64,000 nt of DNA from Burkholderia sp. L27(2015). Its GTDB lineage: Bacteria > Pseudomonadota > Gammaproteobacteria > Burkholderiales > Burkholderiaceae. This document shows, piece after piece, positions 44,649-54,315 of this stretch. How positions within the stretch are numbered: position 1 is the first letter of the stretch; the number at the start of each line of letters is the position of its first letter. The notes below the pieces were generated by a model. It saw only the letters and a list, made by a program, of their open reading frames with translations, made no database searches and was not told the origin of the DNA. The position numbers and the translations under genes are program-made. The stretch lies in contig NZ_LMUX01000021.1 in NCBI RefSeq assembly GCF_009765705.1, positions 694,302-758,301 on the forward strand, given 5' to 3'.

Positions 44649-45031
44649 AAAGGCGCTGTTAAATAAAGGCCGGGTCTGCGCTCGCGGCACGGACTTCTAG
44701 ATCAATACCCTCCAAGCGGTATCTCTTATTCTGGGACGCAAACCATTTGCAATCGATTTTGCTGAAATAAAGCCGGTACTTCCCTGAGAAAAACCCTTGC
44801 ACAAGCTCCAATCGATTAATTCGGCACGGCTTAATTGATGTCGCGTATATCGGGTTTCTCCTAAATTGTCATGCTAATCACATGAAAATATAGTTGTGCA
44901 TCCTTACAAATCCCTGTCCGCAAAAAGTAAATTTTATTCACCTTTGGATAGGTGAAAAGAATTTGCCAAATATCGGGTAGGAAAAAATCCGAAGATTCTC
45001 GTTGGTGTATGTTTTTTAAAAGGGGAGATTC
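44649..45031. other. A/T-rich intergenic region with inverted repeat
   Basis: About 380 bp of clearly lower GC than its surroundings. It contains TTCACCT (44937-44943) and AGGTGAA (44950-44956), a 7-bp inverted repeat with a 6-base loop, about 75 bp before the lipoprotein gene. No gene seen. The composition suggests acquired DNA, or a strongly regulated promoter region. Confidence 0.45.
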
Positions 45032-45691
45032 ATGCTCAAATTGATAACGGTGCTCATTTTGAGCGCTCTCCTATGTGCTTGCGTCGCGTCAGGTGAGTAT
45101 TCCTCGTCGACGCCTGAGCACATAGCGGCGACACACGCTCAGATCCAGCAAAATTCTCAATCGAGTGCCGCCGTCAGCCCGACCACGGGGGCTTCGACAT
45201 CACAACCCATTCAGATCGGCGTGATACTAATCGGTAATGTCGGGCCGATGCACGAGTTGGATGAATACGACCGCCAACAGATGTATGCGCGTTATGCTAA
45301 ATATGCCACGTCTTGGCACCCCGGTAAGCCTATACAATTAACCGAAGATAATTTCGTCAAGCAGATAGCTGGCTGGACTACGGTAACGTTTATCTCTGGT
45401 GGGACGAATTATCGGAAAGTCGTCCTGGTGCCCGTTGGCGTGGCGGACAAAGTGAACTTCGCGTCGCCGGGCGACTTGGTAGTTGCACGATCGAATGAAG
45501 ATGGCAACGTCTTGCTGGAGAAAGTATTGTGCTCGGAACAGGATGCCGCATATCACCAATGTGCCAGCCAGTTCGCGAGTGCCTGGTTCGACATCGTCAG
45601 CGGTCGAGAGTTGGACCGCGACTTTAAACCTTCAAGCCACGGTGCGCTAATCGATCTCGCGACTTATAAAACGGGGCATGCCGAAAAATAA
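45032..45691 (+). CDS. Putative lipoprotein, function unknown
   Basis: A 219-residue protein with a lipoprotein signal (MLKLITVLILSALLCAC; candidate lipid-modified Cys at 17), a Ser/Thr/Gln-rich linker (20-60) and a folded part with IQIGVILIGNVGPMHELDEYDRQQ and KVVLVPVGVADKVNF. Two further Cys (about residues 170 and 179) could pair. No family recognised. Strong ribosome binding site (AGGGGAGA). Its gene and leader are A/T-richer than the neighbours, suggesting transfer. Confidence 0.7.
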   Translation: MLKLITVLILSALLCACVASGEYSSSTPEHIAATHAQIQQNSQSSAAVSPTTGASTSQPIQIGVILIGNVGPMHELDEYDRQQMYARYAKYATSWHPGKPIQLTEDNFVKQIAGWTTVTFISGGTNYRKVVLVPVGVADKVNFASPGDLVVARSNEDGNVLLEKVLCSEQDAAYHQCASQFASAWFDIVSGRELDRDFKPSSHGALIDLATYKTGHAEK

Positions 45692-45856
45692 TATCGACCA
45701 CTGCGATCCCAAAGCCTGCGTGGTACGTGCTCGCTTTTGGCGTGACCGACTCTACGTGGTATCGAGTCGGCTGCTCGACGAAGACGATGCGCACGACGCG
45801 CCGTTTTGTGCCAACATGCGCGGCTCGATCTTATCGGCAAGAGGTAGTACCGCATC

Positions 45857-46369
45857 ATGGCTTCGCACAAAGCTCATCACGCCACAGGATGGGCGGCCGG
45901 CATCATCGCGGCCGCCGTTGTCAGTAAAGTGGGTGGCGCAGGTCCACACCTGATAGGGAGCGCGCTGAGTTTTTGCGCAGCCGTACTGGGCGGCACGGCG
46001 CCCGACTGGCTCGAAGTGGCATGGTGGACGCGCGCCCGCAGGCTATGGATCACGCATCGCACATTGACGCATTGGGGCGTGGCCTGGATCGTGTTGTTGG
46101 TGTGTTCCTACCGGCTGCTCGGCGCCCATCCGCTTGCGGCGCTGAGCTTTGGTTTTGCGTGCGGCGGCCTCATGCATTTATTGGCCGACTGGCCCAATCC
46201 GCTTGGGGTGCCGTGGATCGCATCGCGACATTCGTTGAACTGGTGGAACAGCGGCCACTGCGACGTGCTGATCGTCGGGGCCGCATGGGTCGCGGCGCTG
46301 CTGATGGTGGACCATGTCTGGTTTCACGGTATCTACGGTCTCAGACTACTGCACACGGTCCGGCTCTAA
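45857..46369 (+). CDS. YdjM/DUF457-type membrane-bound metal-dependent hydrolase
   Basis: A 170-residue membrane protein. It starts MASHKAHHATGW, has GGTAPDWLEV, the HRTLTHW motif and GGLMHLLADWPNPLGVPW, which are the conserved His/Asp patches of the YdjM (LexA-regulated, DUF457) family. Ribosome binding site AAGAGGTAG. Biological substrate is unknown. It ends 4 bp inside the 3' end of the convergent dioxygenase gene. Confidence 0.85.
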   Translation: MASHKAHHATGWAAGIIAAAVVSKVGGAGPHLIGSALSFCAAVLGGTAPDWLEVAWWTRARRLWITHRTLTHWGVAWIVLLVCSYRLLGAHPLAALSFGFACGGLMHLLADWPNPLGVPWIASRHSLNWWNSGHCDVLIVGAAWVAALLMVDHVWFHGIYGLRLLHTVRL

Positions 46370-47064
46370 AGCACGGGCCGTCGTCTGAACCAGCCTGCCA
46401 GCGACAGCCGATCGCGTGTTGCGGGTAGCACTTCGTGCAGCATGTCGGCGGACAAGAACAGCACCAGTCGACTGCCCAGCGGCGCAATATCCTCCGTGTG
46501 TCCACCTTGCGGATGCAGGCGCAAAGCGCCACCATGCTCGGGCAACCAGCCTGGATTCAGATAGACCACGACCGACACCGTCCGACTATCGTCATCGCGA
46601 AAACGGTCCACGTGCTTCAGATACGAAGCACCGGGCGCGTAAAACGCGAAATGGCTTTCATATTCGTCGAGCCCCAGAAAAAGCCCGCGATTCAGCGCCA
46701 CGCGCAAGCCCTCCATGATATGCAGATACCGGTCGCAGGCCAGGGATTGACCGGCCTCCAACCAATGGATCTGATCGCCCCGAATGCCGGGCTGCACCGA
46801 CTGAGCCGCGCCACGGCTCACGCCCGCCGGGGTCAATTCGCCCGCCGCGGCCAGCGTCGCGCATTCCAGCGCGAGCGCGATGGTCAGGTCTTCAGGCAGG
46901 AAAATGTCCTGCTCCGACCAGCCGTGGTCGCGCATGGCGTCGAGGATAGGTTGATGCGGCTGTGTTGCGGCTGTCCACGATGAGTCGGGGCCAGCGATAA
47001 ATTCTGAGTGACTCACTGCAATTCCTTCAGAATTCTGGCGATGGGTAATGGGCGACGGAGTCAT
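46366..47064 (-). CDS. 2-Oxoglutarate/Fe(II) oxygenase, prolyl-4-hydroxylase-like
   Basis: A 232-residue dioxygenase. Iron ligands are H151 and D153 (YLKHVDRFRDDDSR) and H210 (DMLHEVLP), with R219 (DRLSLAGWFRRR) as 2-oxoglutarate anchor. VVVYLNPGWLPEHGGALRLH is characteristic of the P4Hc/egg-laying-defective-9-like group. Substrate unknown; bacterial relatives modify proteins, including translation factors. ATG 47064 is used; in-frame ATG 47157 would add 31 residues that do not look conserved. Confidence 0.83.
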   Translation of the reverse strand: MTPSPITHRQNSEGIAVSHSEFIAGPDSSWTAATQPHQPILDAMRDHGWSEQDIFLPEDLTIALALECATLAAAGELTPAGVSRGAAQSVQPGIRGDQIHWLEAGQSLACDRYLHIMEGLRVALNRGLFLGLDEYESHFAFYAPGASYLKHVDRFRDDDSRTVSVVVYLNPGWLPEHGGALRLHPQGGHTEDIAPLGSRLVLFLSADMLHEVLPATRDRLSLAGWFRRRPVL

Positions 47065-47315
47065 TTGTGGCGGAGTCCCCCAGTATGGCGCCTTAAAGCT
47101 AGCGGAATGCGGAATTGAATGGAGAATTAAGGCGACGGCCCCATTGTTCTGCGCCAATAATCGTGTGCAAGAGGGCCAAAAGACGGAAGGAAAGTGGGCG
47201 TGCTGCTACAGTACGGCTTGATCGAGACCTCAGTTAAATACTGAAGCCCACCCCATCAGCTCGGTGCGTCGATGTAGCGCCCAGTCCAAGTCACTTGAAT
47301 AGCGGGAGAAATGCC

Positions 47316-48242
47316 ATGTCGATTTCCATCCGGCGCCGCGCGCTGCTGGCGCTAGGGTTAGCGGCATTGGCCGGTTCGGCGAGCGCCCAGACCAAGCCCG
47401 TCGTACGTGTCGGTTCGAAGATCGACACCGAGGGCTCGCTGCTCGGCAACATCATTTCGCAGATGCTCGAAGCGCACGGCATCAAGACCAGCAACGAGCT
47501 CCAGCTCGGCGCCACCAAAGTGCTGCGCGCGGCAATCACAGGCGGGGCTATCGACATCTATCCCGAGTACACGGGCAATGGCGCGTTCTTCTTTTCCGAT
47601 GAGAAAGATCCCGCCTGGAAAAATGCGCAGCAAGGCTACGCCAAGGCCAAAGCGCTCGACTTCGAAAGGAACAAGATCGTCTGGCTAGACCCGGCGCCGG
47701 CCAACAACACCTGGGGCATCGCGGTGCGCCAGGATTTCGCCGCCGCCCACCACCTGCAAACAATGACCGACCTGGGCAAATGGATCAGCGCCGGCGGCGT
47801 GTTCAAGCTGGCCGCGTCCGCCGAGTTCGTCGAGCGCCCCGATGCATTGCCTGCCTTTGAAAAAGCCTATGGCTTCACGCTCAAGCAGGATCAATTGCTC
47901 ACCCTGGCGGGAGGCGATACGGCAGTGACCATCAAGGCGGCTGCCCAGCAAACATCGGGCGTCACGGCCGCAATGGCCTACGGCACCGATGGTGCGCTGG
48001 CCGCTCTGGGCATGGTGATACTCGCGGACAACTTGAGCGTGCAACCGGTCTACGCCCCGACTCCGATTATTCGGGCGCAGACGCTGGACGCATACCCCGC
48101 GATTCGCGATATTCTCAATCCGGTTTTTCTATCGCTCGATGGCGCCACGCTGCAAAAACTGAACGCCCGAATTGCGGTGAACGGCGAAGAAGGCCGTCAG
48201 GTTGCCGCCTCCTATCTCAAGAGCAAAGGCTACGTTAAATAA
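47316..48242 (+). CDS. yehZ: Osmoprotectant ABC transporter, substrate-binding protein
   Basis: A 308-residue periplasmic binding protein of the OpuAC/YehZ (OsmF) family. It has a signal peptide (MSISIRRRALLALGLAALAGSASA-Q), then VRVGSKIDTEGSLLGNIISQML, DIYPEYTGNGAFFF and WLDPAPANNTWGIAV, matching YehZ. Ribosome binding site GGGAG. First of four rightward genes in exactly the order of E. coli yehZYXW. YehZ-type proteins bind glycine betaine weakly, so the true ligand may be another osmolyte. Confidence 0.9.
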   Translation: MSISIRRRALLALGLAALAGSASAQTKPVVRVGSKIDTEGSLLGNIISQMLEAHGIKTSNELQLGATKVLRAAITGGAIDIYPEYTGNGAFFFSDEKDPAWKNAQQGYAKAKALDFERNKIVWLDPAPANNTWGIAVRQDFAAAHHLQTMTDLGKWISAGGVFKLAASAEFVERPDALPAFEKAYGFTLKQDQLLTLAGGDTAVTIKAAAQQTSGVTAAMAYGTDGALAALGMVILADNLSVQPVYAPTPIIRAQTLDAYPAIRDILNPVFLSLDGATLQKLNARIAVNGEEGRQVAASYLKSKGYVK

Positions 48243-48293
48243 ATGCCGGCTGCGCTGCCCATCGTGGGTGAGCAGACTATGCGGAGAACGTGA

Positions 48294-49514
48294 TTGACTG
48301 CCAAGGTAAGCAACCGCGTCCTGCTGACATTGCTGTTGCTCATGCTGGCGGCGGCCCTGGCTTTGCCGCTGCTGACTGATGCACCGAACCGCTTGGTCGA
48401 GGGGCACGGGATCGCTTTGTCGGCACTGATGCACGGTAGATACGCCTGGCTGCTGCTGCCGTTCGGCGTGCTGGCAGTGCAATCGTTCGCACCGCAAAGA
48501 CGGCGCACCCAAGTGCTGAGCGCCGTCAGCGCCGCCGTGCTGCTCGTAGGCTTGACGATGCTGGCCGGCACCACCGCGACGGCACTCTCGGGCGGACCTG
48601 ACAATTTCGTGCGCATCTCGTTCGGTGGCGGCTTCTGGCTACTATTCGGATTGAACTGCCTGGCCGCGACTGACGCCATCGCACGCGCTACCGTAAGCCG
48701 GCCGGCTCGCATTTTCTTCAACCTGCTGGTCTTCGTGCCCGTAGGGCTGTTGCTTGTCGATGGGCAACTCGATCAATTGTCGATCATGAAGGAATACGTC
48801 AATCGCAACGACGTGTTCGACGCCGCCGTCGTGCGCCACTTGCAAATCGTGGTGCTGACGTTGCTCATCTCAGTGGCGCTGGGTTTGCCGATGGGGCTCG
48901 CGGCCATGCGCTACCAGCGCGTGCAGCGTGCGCTGTTCCCGGTGCTGAACGTGATCCAGACTATCCCTTCGCTGGCCTTGTTCGGCTTGTTGATTGCGCC
49001 GCTCGCAGCGCTCGCCATACGGTTCCCATGGCTCGCCGCGCACGGTGTCAGCGGTACCGGCATGACCCCCGCGATTATCGCGTTGGTCATGTATTCGCTG
49101 CTGCCGCTCGCGCGCAGCACCGTCGCCGGTCTCGAACAAGTACCGTCCGGTGTGATTGAGGCCGCGCACGGCATGGGGTTGACGGGTTGGCAGGTATTCA
49201 CGCGGGTTGAAGCGCCGCTGGCGCTACCGGTGTTTTTGTCGGGGTTACGCATCACCGCTGTGCAGGCGGTCGGCCTGACCGTCGTGGCCGCGTTGATCGG
49301 TGCAGGCGGCTTGGGCGGCATCGTGTTCCAGGGTTTGCTGAGCGGCGCACTCGACCTCGTGCTGCTGGGCGTGATTCCGGTAGTCGTGCTCGCAGTGGTC
49401 GTCGATAGCGGCTTCAAATTGATCGTGGCCTCTCTGCAAGCCAACCAGCACCTGACTCAGCAAATGAGCGAAGAAGTGAGCCAAGAAGCGAGCGAACAAG
49501 CGAGGCCGACATGA
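48294..49514 (+). CDS. yehY: Osmoprotectant ABC transporter, large permease
   Basis: A 406-residue permease with several extra N-terminal helices before the BPD_transp_1 domain (about 180-385), like YehY. The EAA-type loop is GVIEAAHGMGLTGWQVFTRVEAPLALP. The frame opens with TTG at 48294, seven bases after a GGAGAA ribosome binding site, and no good ATG is nearby, so a TTG start is proposed. The C-terminus has a short Glu/Ser repeat (MSEEVSQEASEQ). It overlaps yehX by 4 bp (ATGA). Confidence 0.88.
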   Translation: MTAKVSNRVLLTLLLLMLAAALALPLLTDAPNRLVEGHGIALSALMHGRYAWLLLPFGVLAVQSFAPQRRRTQVLSAVSAAVLLVGLTMLAGTTATALSGGPDNFVRISFGGGFWLLFGLNCLAATDAIARATVSRPARIFFNLLVFVPVGLLLVDGQLDQLSIMKEYVNRNDVFDAAVVRHLQIVVLTLLISVALGLPMGLAAMRYQRVQRALFPVLNVIQTIPSLALFGLLIAPLAALAIRFPWLAAHGVSGTGMTPAIIALVMYSLLPLARSTVAGLEQVPSGVIEAAHGMGLTGWQVFTRVEAPLALPVFLSGLRITAVQAVGLTVVAALIGAGGLGGIVFQGLLSGALDLVLLGVIPVVVLAVVVDSGFKLIVASLQANQHLTQQMSEEVSQEASEQARPT

Positions 49515-50458
49515 TCGAATTTCACCAAGTTAGCAAGCAGTTCGACCATCGCACCGTAGTCGACCAACTGACGCTGAACATTGCCGAGGGCGAATTCACC
49601 GTGCTGATCGGTACTTCGGGCTCGGGCAAATCGACCACGCTGAAGATGATCAATCGGCTGATCGAGCACGATACGGGACATATCCGTTTCGCTGGTGAAG
49701 AGATACGCTGCTTCAAGCCTGCGGAAATTCGTCGCAGGATGGGTTATGCGATCCAGTCCATCGGGTTGTTTCCGCATTGGACCGTAGAGCAGAACATCGC
49801 TACCGTACCTGGCCTGTTGAAATGGCCGCGTGCGCGTATCCGCGAGCGAGTCACCGAACTGCTGACCTTGCTCAACCTGGAGCCGGATTTATTTCGAGAT
49901 CGTTATCCGCATCAGCTTTCCGGCGGCCAGCAACAGAGAGTGGGCGTGGCACGCGCGCTGGCCGCGGACCCCGAGGTGCTGCTGATGGACGAGCCGTTCG
50001 GCGCACTCGATCCGGTGACGCGCGCAGCGCTTCAACTGGAGATCGCGCGGATACACGCGCTGTCCAAACGCACCATCGTGCTGGTGACGCACGACATCGA
50101 CGAAGCGCTGAGCCTTGCGGATCGCATCGTGTTGTTGGACCAGGGACGCATCGTCCAGCAAGGCGCGCCCGCCGTCTTCCTGACCGACCCGGCTAATGAC
50201 TTCGTGCGGGACTTCGTTGGGCGCAGCGATATCGGCATCAAGTTGCTGTCGCTCGAAACGGTGTCGCGCTACGCCCGGCCTGGCGAGATGCCGCAAGGCG
50301 AATCGCGAGGAGAGCCGATTCCGGAGCACCTGAGTTTGCGGGCGGCTTTGTCCGCGTTCGTGTCGCGACGGGTGGATACCTTGGCGGTGATCGATGGGCA
50401 AGGCCAGCCTGCAGGGGTGCTGCATTTCGCCGATTTGCTCAGACGGGAGCCGGCGTGA
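49511..50458 (+). CDS. yehX: Osmoprotectant ABC transporter, ATPase
   Basis: A 315-residue ATPase. Walker [10 protein letters not shown] (35-43 region), Q-loop [14 protein letters not shown], signature [15 protein letters not shown], Walker [13 protein letters not shown] and switch His in [10 protein letters not shown] are intact. After about residue 235 a single CBS-like region ([26 protein letters not shown]) follows, as in OpuCA-type ATPases where it senses ionic strength. Coupled to genes on both sides by 4-bp overlaps. Confidence 0.93.
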   Translation: MIEFHQVSKQFDHRTVVDQLTLNIAEGEFTVLIGTSGSGKSTTLKMINRLIEHDTGHIRFAGEEIRCFKPAEIRRRMGYAIQSIGLFPHWTVEQNIATVPGLLKWPRARIRERVTELLTLLNLEPDLFRDRYPHQLSGGQQQRVGVARALAADPEVLLMDEPFGALDPVTRAALQLEIARIHALSKRTIVLVTHDIDEALSLADRIVLLDQGRIVQQGAPAVFLTDPANDFVRDFVGRSDIGIKLLSLETVSRYARPGEMPQGESRGEPIPEHLSLRAALSAFVSRRVDTLAVIDGQGQPAGVLHFADLLRREPA

Positions 50459-51264
50459 TGAACCGCGGCACCGTCGCCGGTTTCGACGCGAACCCGCCGC
50501 GCGCGGTCTGGCGCAGATGGGGCACGGCGCCGCTGCTGTGGAGCGCGGCCTTGTTGGTGGCGCTGACGTTCGGCATGACCTCGCTGCGGCCGCTATTTGC
50601 AGCGTGGTACCCGGCGCTCGACCGGCCCGTGTATATGCAGGACAGCTTCGGGTCGCTGGTCGAGGCGCATCTGTTGATCGTGTCGGTATCAAGTGCCGCG
50701 GCCGTGGTGATAGGCATGCTGGCGGGTATCGGGGTGACGCGACGTGCGGGATACGAGTTCCGTTCGCTGGTTGAGACGGTCGTGGCCGTCGGCCAGACGT
50801 TCCCGCCCGTGGCAGTGCTGGCGATCGCCGCGCCGCTGATGGGGTTCGGCGTCAAACCTGCGCTGATTGCGTTGACGCTATACGGCGTGCTGCCCGTGTT
50901 GCAGGGAACGATCGCCGGGATTGAGTCGGTGCCGTTTGCTGCCCGCGAAATTGCCGAGGGAGTGGGCATGCGCGCGTGGCAGATCCTGCTGCGTGTCGAG
51001 TTGCCGTTGGCCGCGCCGGTCATCGTGGGTGGCATACGCACGTCGGTCATCATCAATATCGGCACGGCGACGATCGCCTCGACGGTCGGCGCGAAGACGC
51101 TGGGCTCGCCGATCATCATCGGGCTGAGCGGGTTCAATACCGCTTACGTGATACAGGGTGCCGTGTTGGTCGCCTTGCTGGCGATCGTTGTCGACTTGGC
51201 CTTTGAGCAGCTCGCGCGGTATTTGGGCCGGTGGCGTATGGGTGCCTCTGCGTCCGCTTCGTGA
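50455..51264 (+). CDS. yehW: Osmoprotectant ABC transporter, second permease
   Basis: A 269-residue permease with about six helices and the EAA loop [24 protein letters not shown], then [25 protein letters not shown], typical for YehW/OpuCB-type subunits. Start is GTG 50455 (overlapping the yehX stop) or ATG 50458. Final gene of the operon. Confidence 0.9.
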   Translation: MMNRGTVAGFDANPPRAVWRRWGTAPLLWSAALLVALTFGMTSLRPLFAAWYPALDRPVYMQDSFGSLVEAHLLIVSVSSAAAVVIGMLAGIGVTRRAGYEFRSLVETVVAVGQTFPPVAVLAIAAPLMGFGVKPALIALTLYGVLPVLQGTIAGIESVPFAAREIAEGVGMRAWQILLRVELPLAAPVIVGGIRTSVIINIGTATIASTVGAKTLGSPIIIGLSGFNTAYVIQGAVLVALLAIVVDLAFEQLARYLGRWRMGASASAS

Positions 51265-51314
51265 GCGTGTATCTGGGACGCATATGAGAGTGGTTTGCAC
51301 TCCTATCGCGTGTA

Positions 51315-51360
51315 ACATACGCTCAGACATACACATACGCAGAGATATACGCGCAGACAT
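51315..51360. repeat. Three imperfect ~16-bp tandem repeats
   Basis: Units ACATACGCTCAGACAT (51315-51330), ACACATACGCAGAGAT (51331-51346) and ATACGCGCAGACAT (51347-51360) follow each other between yehW and the DUF308 gene. Lower GC than surroundings. Could be iterons for a regulator upstream of the next gene or neutral slippage. Confidence 0.5.
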
Positions 51361-51422
51361 GCACCGAGCCATGCGCCCGACACAGGCGCCGACGCGGTCC
51401 TCCGGCAACTCGAGAAAATCCC

Positions 51423-52799
51423 GTGATCCGATTGATACTGTTGTTGCTGGGAGCCGACTTTGTCCGCCGTCGCTGGCCGGTATTGATGCTGCTGGGTCTG
51501 GCGTGGAGCTTGTTGGGCGTGGCGCTCGCGTTCGACGCGTTCGCCGACGTAGTCACATTTCCGCTGCGAGAACTGGGCTACGTGCTGCTGTTCGAAGGCG
51601 TCCTCACGCTGATCGCGGCCGCCAGCAAGCTCAGCTTGCAAACGCGCCTGCGATACGTGAAAGGCGTGATGTTCGTGTTGATCGCCGGCTTGATCATCGA
51701 TCCGCATCCGGAAAGCGATGTCGTCCTGGCGATCCTGTTCGGCACGAATTTTCTCGTCGGTGGATGCCTGCAGATTGCCGCGGCCCGCGTGATCCGGTTC
51801 ACAGGCTGGCGTACCGCGATGTGGGTCGGCGTGTTTCAGTTGCTGATTGCCGTGCTGTTCTATTCGCCCTATCCGCTTCATTACGCCGGCACGGTGCCGT
51901 TCGCGATCGCGTTGTCGATGATGATCAGCGGCGTCAATCTGGTCTGGCTGGCGAACCGGCTGCACAAGTTGCCGCAGGGCGCGGCTATCTTGTCGGTGTG
52001 GGGCGGCAATTCGCTATTCGACTTGATGCCCGAGCCCACGCTGGACGATCGCGCACGGCAAGCGCTGGTCGCGACTGATTGGTACAGCGAAATACCGCTG
52101 GTCGTGCATGTCTGGACGCCGGTTGGCTCTGCGAAGAGCCGAGCGTTGCGGCGTCCCATCGTCGACCGGTACATCGCAGCGGTCGATTCGACGGGCGTTA
52201 TCTCTACCGGCCATGCTGCGCTTGAAGTGACCCCCGACCTGTATATCAGCTTGTACCCCGCGCAGGAAATCGACCGCTCGCCTGCGCAATTCGCCCGGCT
52301 GCTGCGCGCGAGCGCCGAAAACGATATCCGTGGGCGCTTCCTGCACAGCTACCCGGAGGAAGCGCAGGCCTGGTGCGATTCCACGGTCAAGGTTGCCTAT
52401 CGGCGCTACAACCACACGCGTTTGCGCGCGTTCTGGCTGCGCTACCAGCAAGACGCCACGTATAACCTGACCAATCGCAACTGCTCCAGCACGGTGTCGG
52501 CGGCGCTTGAAGCCGCGCTCGAAGGCGAACTGGGCACGCGCGCCTCGCCTTGGCGCGCGCTGGCGTTTGCGCTGGTGTGCCCGGAATTATGGGTAGCCGG
52601 GCAGATCTACCGGCGCGCCAAGACGATGACGTGGACGCCGGGCATGACACTCGATTACGCGCGCGCCTTGCGCATCGTCGTGCATCCACCGCCGGTTGCG
52701 TGGCTGATGCTGTTGCGTTTGGCTTTGCGTTCGCGGCGGCGTTACCGCGATAGAGAGCGGCAGAACCGCTTGCAGAATCGACCTAACAGAGCGACCTAA
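51423..52799 (+). CDS. DUF308/HdeD-like membrane domain fused to permuted papain-fold domain
   Basis: A 458-residue protein. Residues 1-180 hold about six helices in the DUF308/HdeD pattern (LMLLGLAWSLLGVALAFDAF ... ISGVNLVWLA). Residues about 220-400 form a cytoplasmic domain with STGHAALEVTPDLYISLYP (H264) and LTNRNCSSTVSAALEAAL (C354). A His before the Cys in this spacing is the hallmark of permuted NlpC/P60-like (papain-fold) hydrolases. It may cleave an amide or acyl bond of a lipid or peptide at the membrane. Start is GTG 51423 with a weak ribosome binding site. Confidence 0.75.
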   Translation: MIRLILLLLGADFVRRRWPVLMLLGLAWSLLGVALAFDAFADVVTFPLRELGYVLLFEGVLTLIAAASKLSLQTRLRYVKGVMFVLIAGLIIDPHPESDVVLAILFGTNFLVGGCLQIAAARVIRFTGWRTAMWVGVFQLLIAVLFYSPYPLHYAGTVPFAIALSMMISGVNLVWLANRLHKLPQGAAILSVWGGNSLFDLMPEPTLDDRARQALVATDWYSEIPLVVHVWTPVGSAKSRALRRPIVDRYIAAVDSTGVISTGHAALEVTPDLYISLYPAQEIDRSPAQFARLLRASAENDIRGRFLHSYPEEAQAWCDSTVKVAYRRYNHTRLRAFWLRYQQDATYNLTNRNCSSTVSAALEAALEGELGTRASPWRALAFALVCPELWVAGQIYRRAKTMTWTPGMTLDYARALRIVVHPPPVAWLMLLRLALRSRRRYRDRERQNRLQNRPNRAT

Positions 52800-52860
52800 C
52801 GGAGCGGCTCAACTGAGCGACGCAACTGAGCCACTTACCCGAGCGCCGCATCTAAGCCAC

Positions 52861-54099
52861 TCACCCGATTCGGTCCGGGTTTTGGTCTGCAGCGCTTGCT
52901 AATAACGCCGCCCTGCTCTGTCTACTACTCCACACGCCAACCGTCGTGATCGTCGCGCCCAGCAAACCCATGCTGAGCGAAATCACCAACACGACGAGGC
53001 CAATCTGCGCGTTTCCTGAGACGAATCCCACGATCAGCCCGGCCAGAGGCTGCGTCAGGTTGTTCAACAGAATGATGACGCCGGTGGTCTTGCCGTAATC
53101 CTTGGCCGGAACGATCTCTTGTCGCGCGCTTCGAATGTAGACGCTGAACATCTTGTCGAAACCCACGATCAACAGGAACCCGACCACATAGCCCCAGGAA
53201 GAGGCGCTTGCGCCCGCGATCAGTCCACCCAGAAAAATTGCGACGAACGACAGCAATCCCAATACCCTGCGCGAGATCGAGGTCCGTGCGATCACCAGCA
53301 AAACCACAATGGTGGCGACCGCCCCCGCTGTCTGTATCAGCGCGTAAAACCGGCCCGACTGATGATGTAGCCCGGTGACCATGGCGGCGGACGTCGCGAG
53401 CGTGACGCCGATCACCAGATTCTCCGCGGCGGCCAGCGCGACCAGCTTCTTCAGCCCCGGTAAATACAGCACATGCATGAAAGCCGTCTTCATCGGCAGG
53501 GCCCAATGAGCGGGTGCCGTTTCCGGCGGGTTCAATTGAATGTTGCTGGTGCGTTGCCAGAGTATCGTCGCGTAGTCAGCGGCGAAGAACAGCAACGATG
53601 TCGCCACGACGACCGCCTCCCAATTCCACCAGCCGAGCAGCAAAGCTGCCAGCAAGGGGCCGAGGACCACGCCCGCCTGGTCCGCCAGTTGCGAGTACGA
53701 CAGCACCTGTTCGAATCGTATCTGTTTGAACACCTGGGGCAGCAAGACCTCTCGCGCCACCAGGCCTTGGCTGGTAAGCGCGCCGCAGCATGCGGAGAGT
53801 GCGATCAGCCAGACTAGGCCGCCAAGCAGATAGAAACCGACGACGCCGCCGATACAGGCCAGAGCCCGATAGAGTTGGCTGATACGCAAGGCCTTGATCG
53901 GCGAAACCCGGTCGCAAAGCGCGCCGCATATCGGAAACACCAGATACCGGGGCAGCGCTTCGATAAAAAATGCGATGCCCGCCCAACTCGCCTTCTGCGT
54001 GGTCTGGAAGACGACCAGCGGCACCAGAAAAAGCAAAACCTGATCAGCCAGCCGCGAGAGAAAGAGAGAAAAGAAGAACGCCTGATAGTTAACGCGCAC
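52861..54099 (-). CDS. Major facilitator superfamily transporter
   Basis: A 412-residue transporter with about 12 helices. LSRLADQVLLFLVPLVVFQTTQKASWAG and CGALCDRVSPIKALRISQLYRA are the helix 1-3 region with the MFS loop 2-3 motif; resembling MFS_3/enterobactin exporter-like members. Substrate unknown. The region just after its stop (52760-52860) contains degenerate repeats of GAGCGxCxxAACTGAGC. Confidence 0.85.
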   Translation of the reverse strand: MRVNYQAFFFSLFLSRLADQVLLFLVPLVVFQTTQKASWAGIAFFIEALPRYLVFPICGALCDRVSPIKALRISQLYRALACIGGVVGFYLLGGLVWLIALSACCGALTSQGLVAREVLLPQVFKQIRFEQVLSYSQLADQAGVVLGPLLAALLLGWWNWEAVVVATSLLFFAADYATILWQRTSNIQLNPPETAPAHWALPMKTAFMHVLYLPGLKKLVALAAAENLVIGVTLATSAAMVTGLHHQSGRFYALIQTAGAVATIVVLLVIARTSISRRVLGLLSFVAIFLGGLIAGASASSWGYVVGFLLIVGFDKMFSVYIRSARQEIVPAKDYGKTTGVIILLNNLTQPLAGLIVGFVSGNAQIGLVVLVISLSMGLLGATITTVGVWSSRQSRAALLASAADQNPDRIG

Positions 54100-54315
54100 T
54101 GACCTTCCCTCTGTCGTGAGTGGTGGGATTGATAGGACGCCCGATTCGACTCGGATCGCTAGTCCTCATTTTCGGCTCATTTTCGAAGTCTACGATGGAA
54201 TGCATCGACAAAGCACCTTGCTTCCCCACCTCACGCTTAGTCGTACCGGCTCAAAGGGCTCAGCGGACACATCGCCCCAGGCCACCGGACTTACAGGGAT
54301 CAGGAGACATTCATC

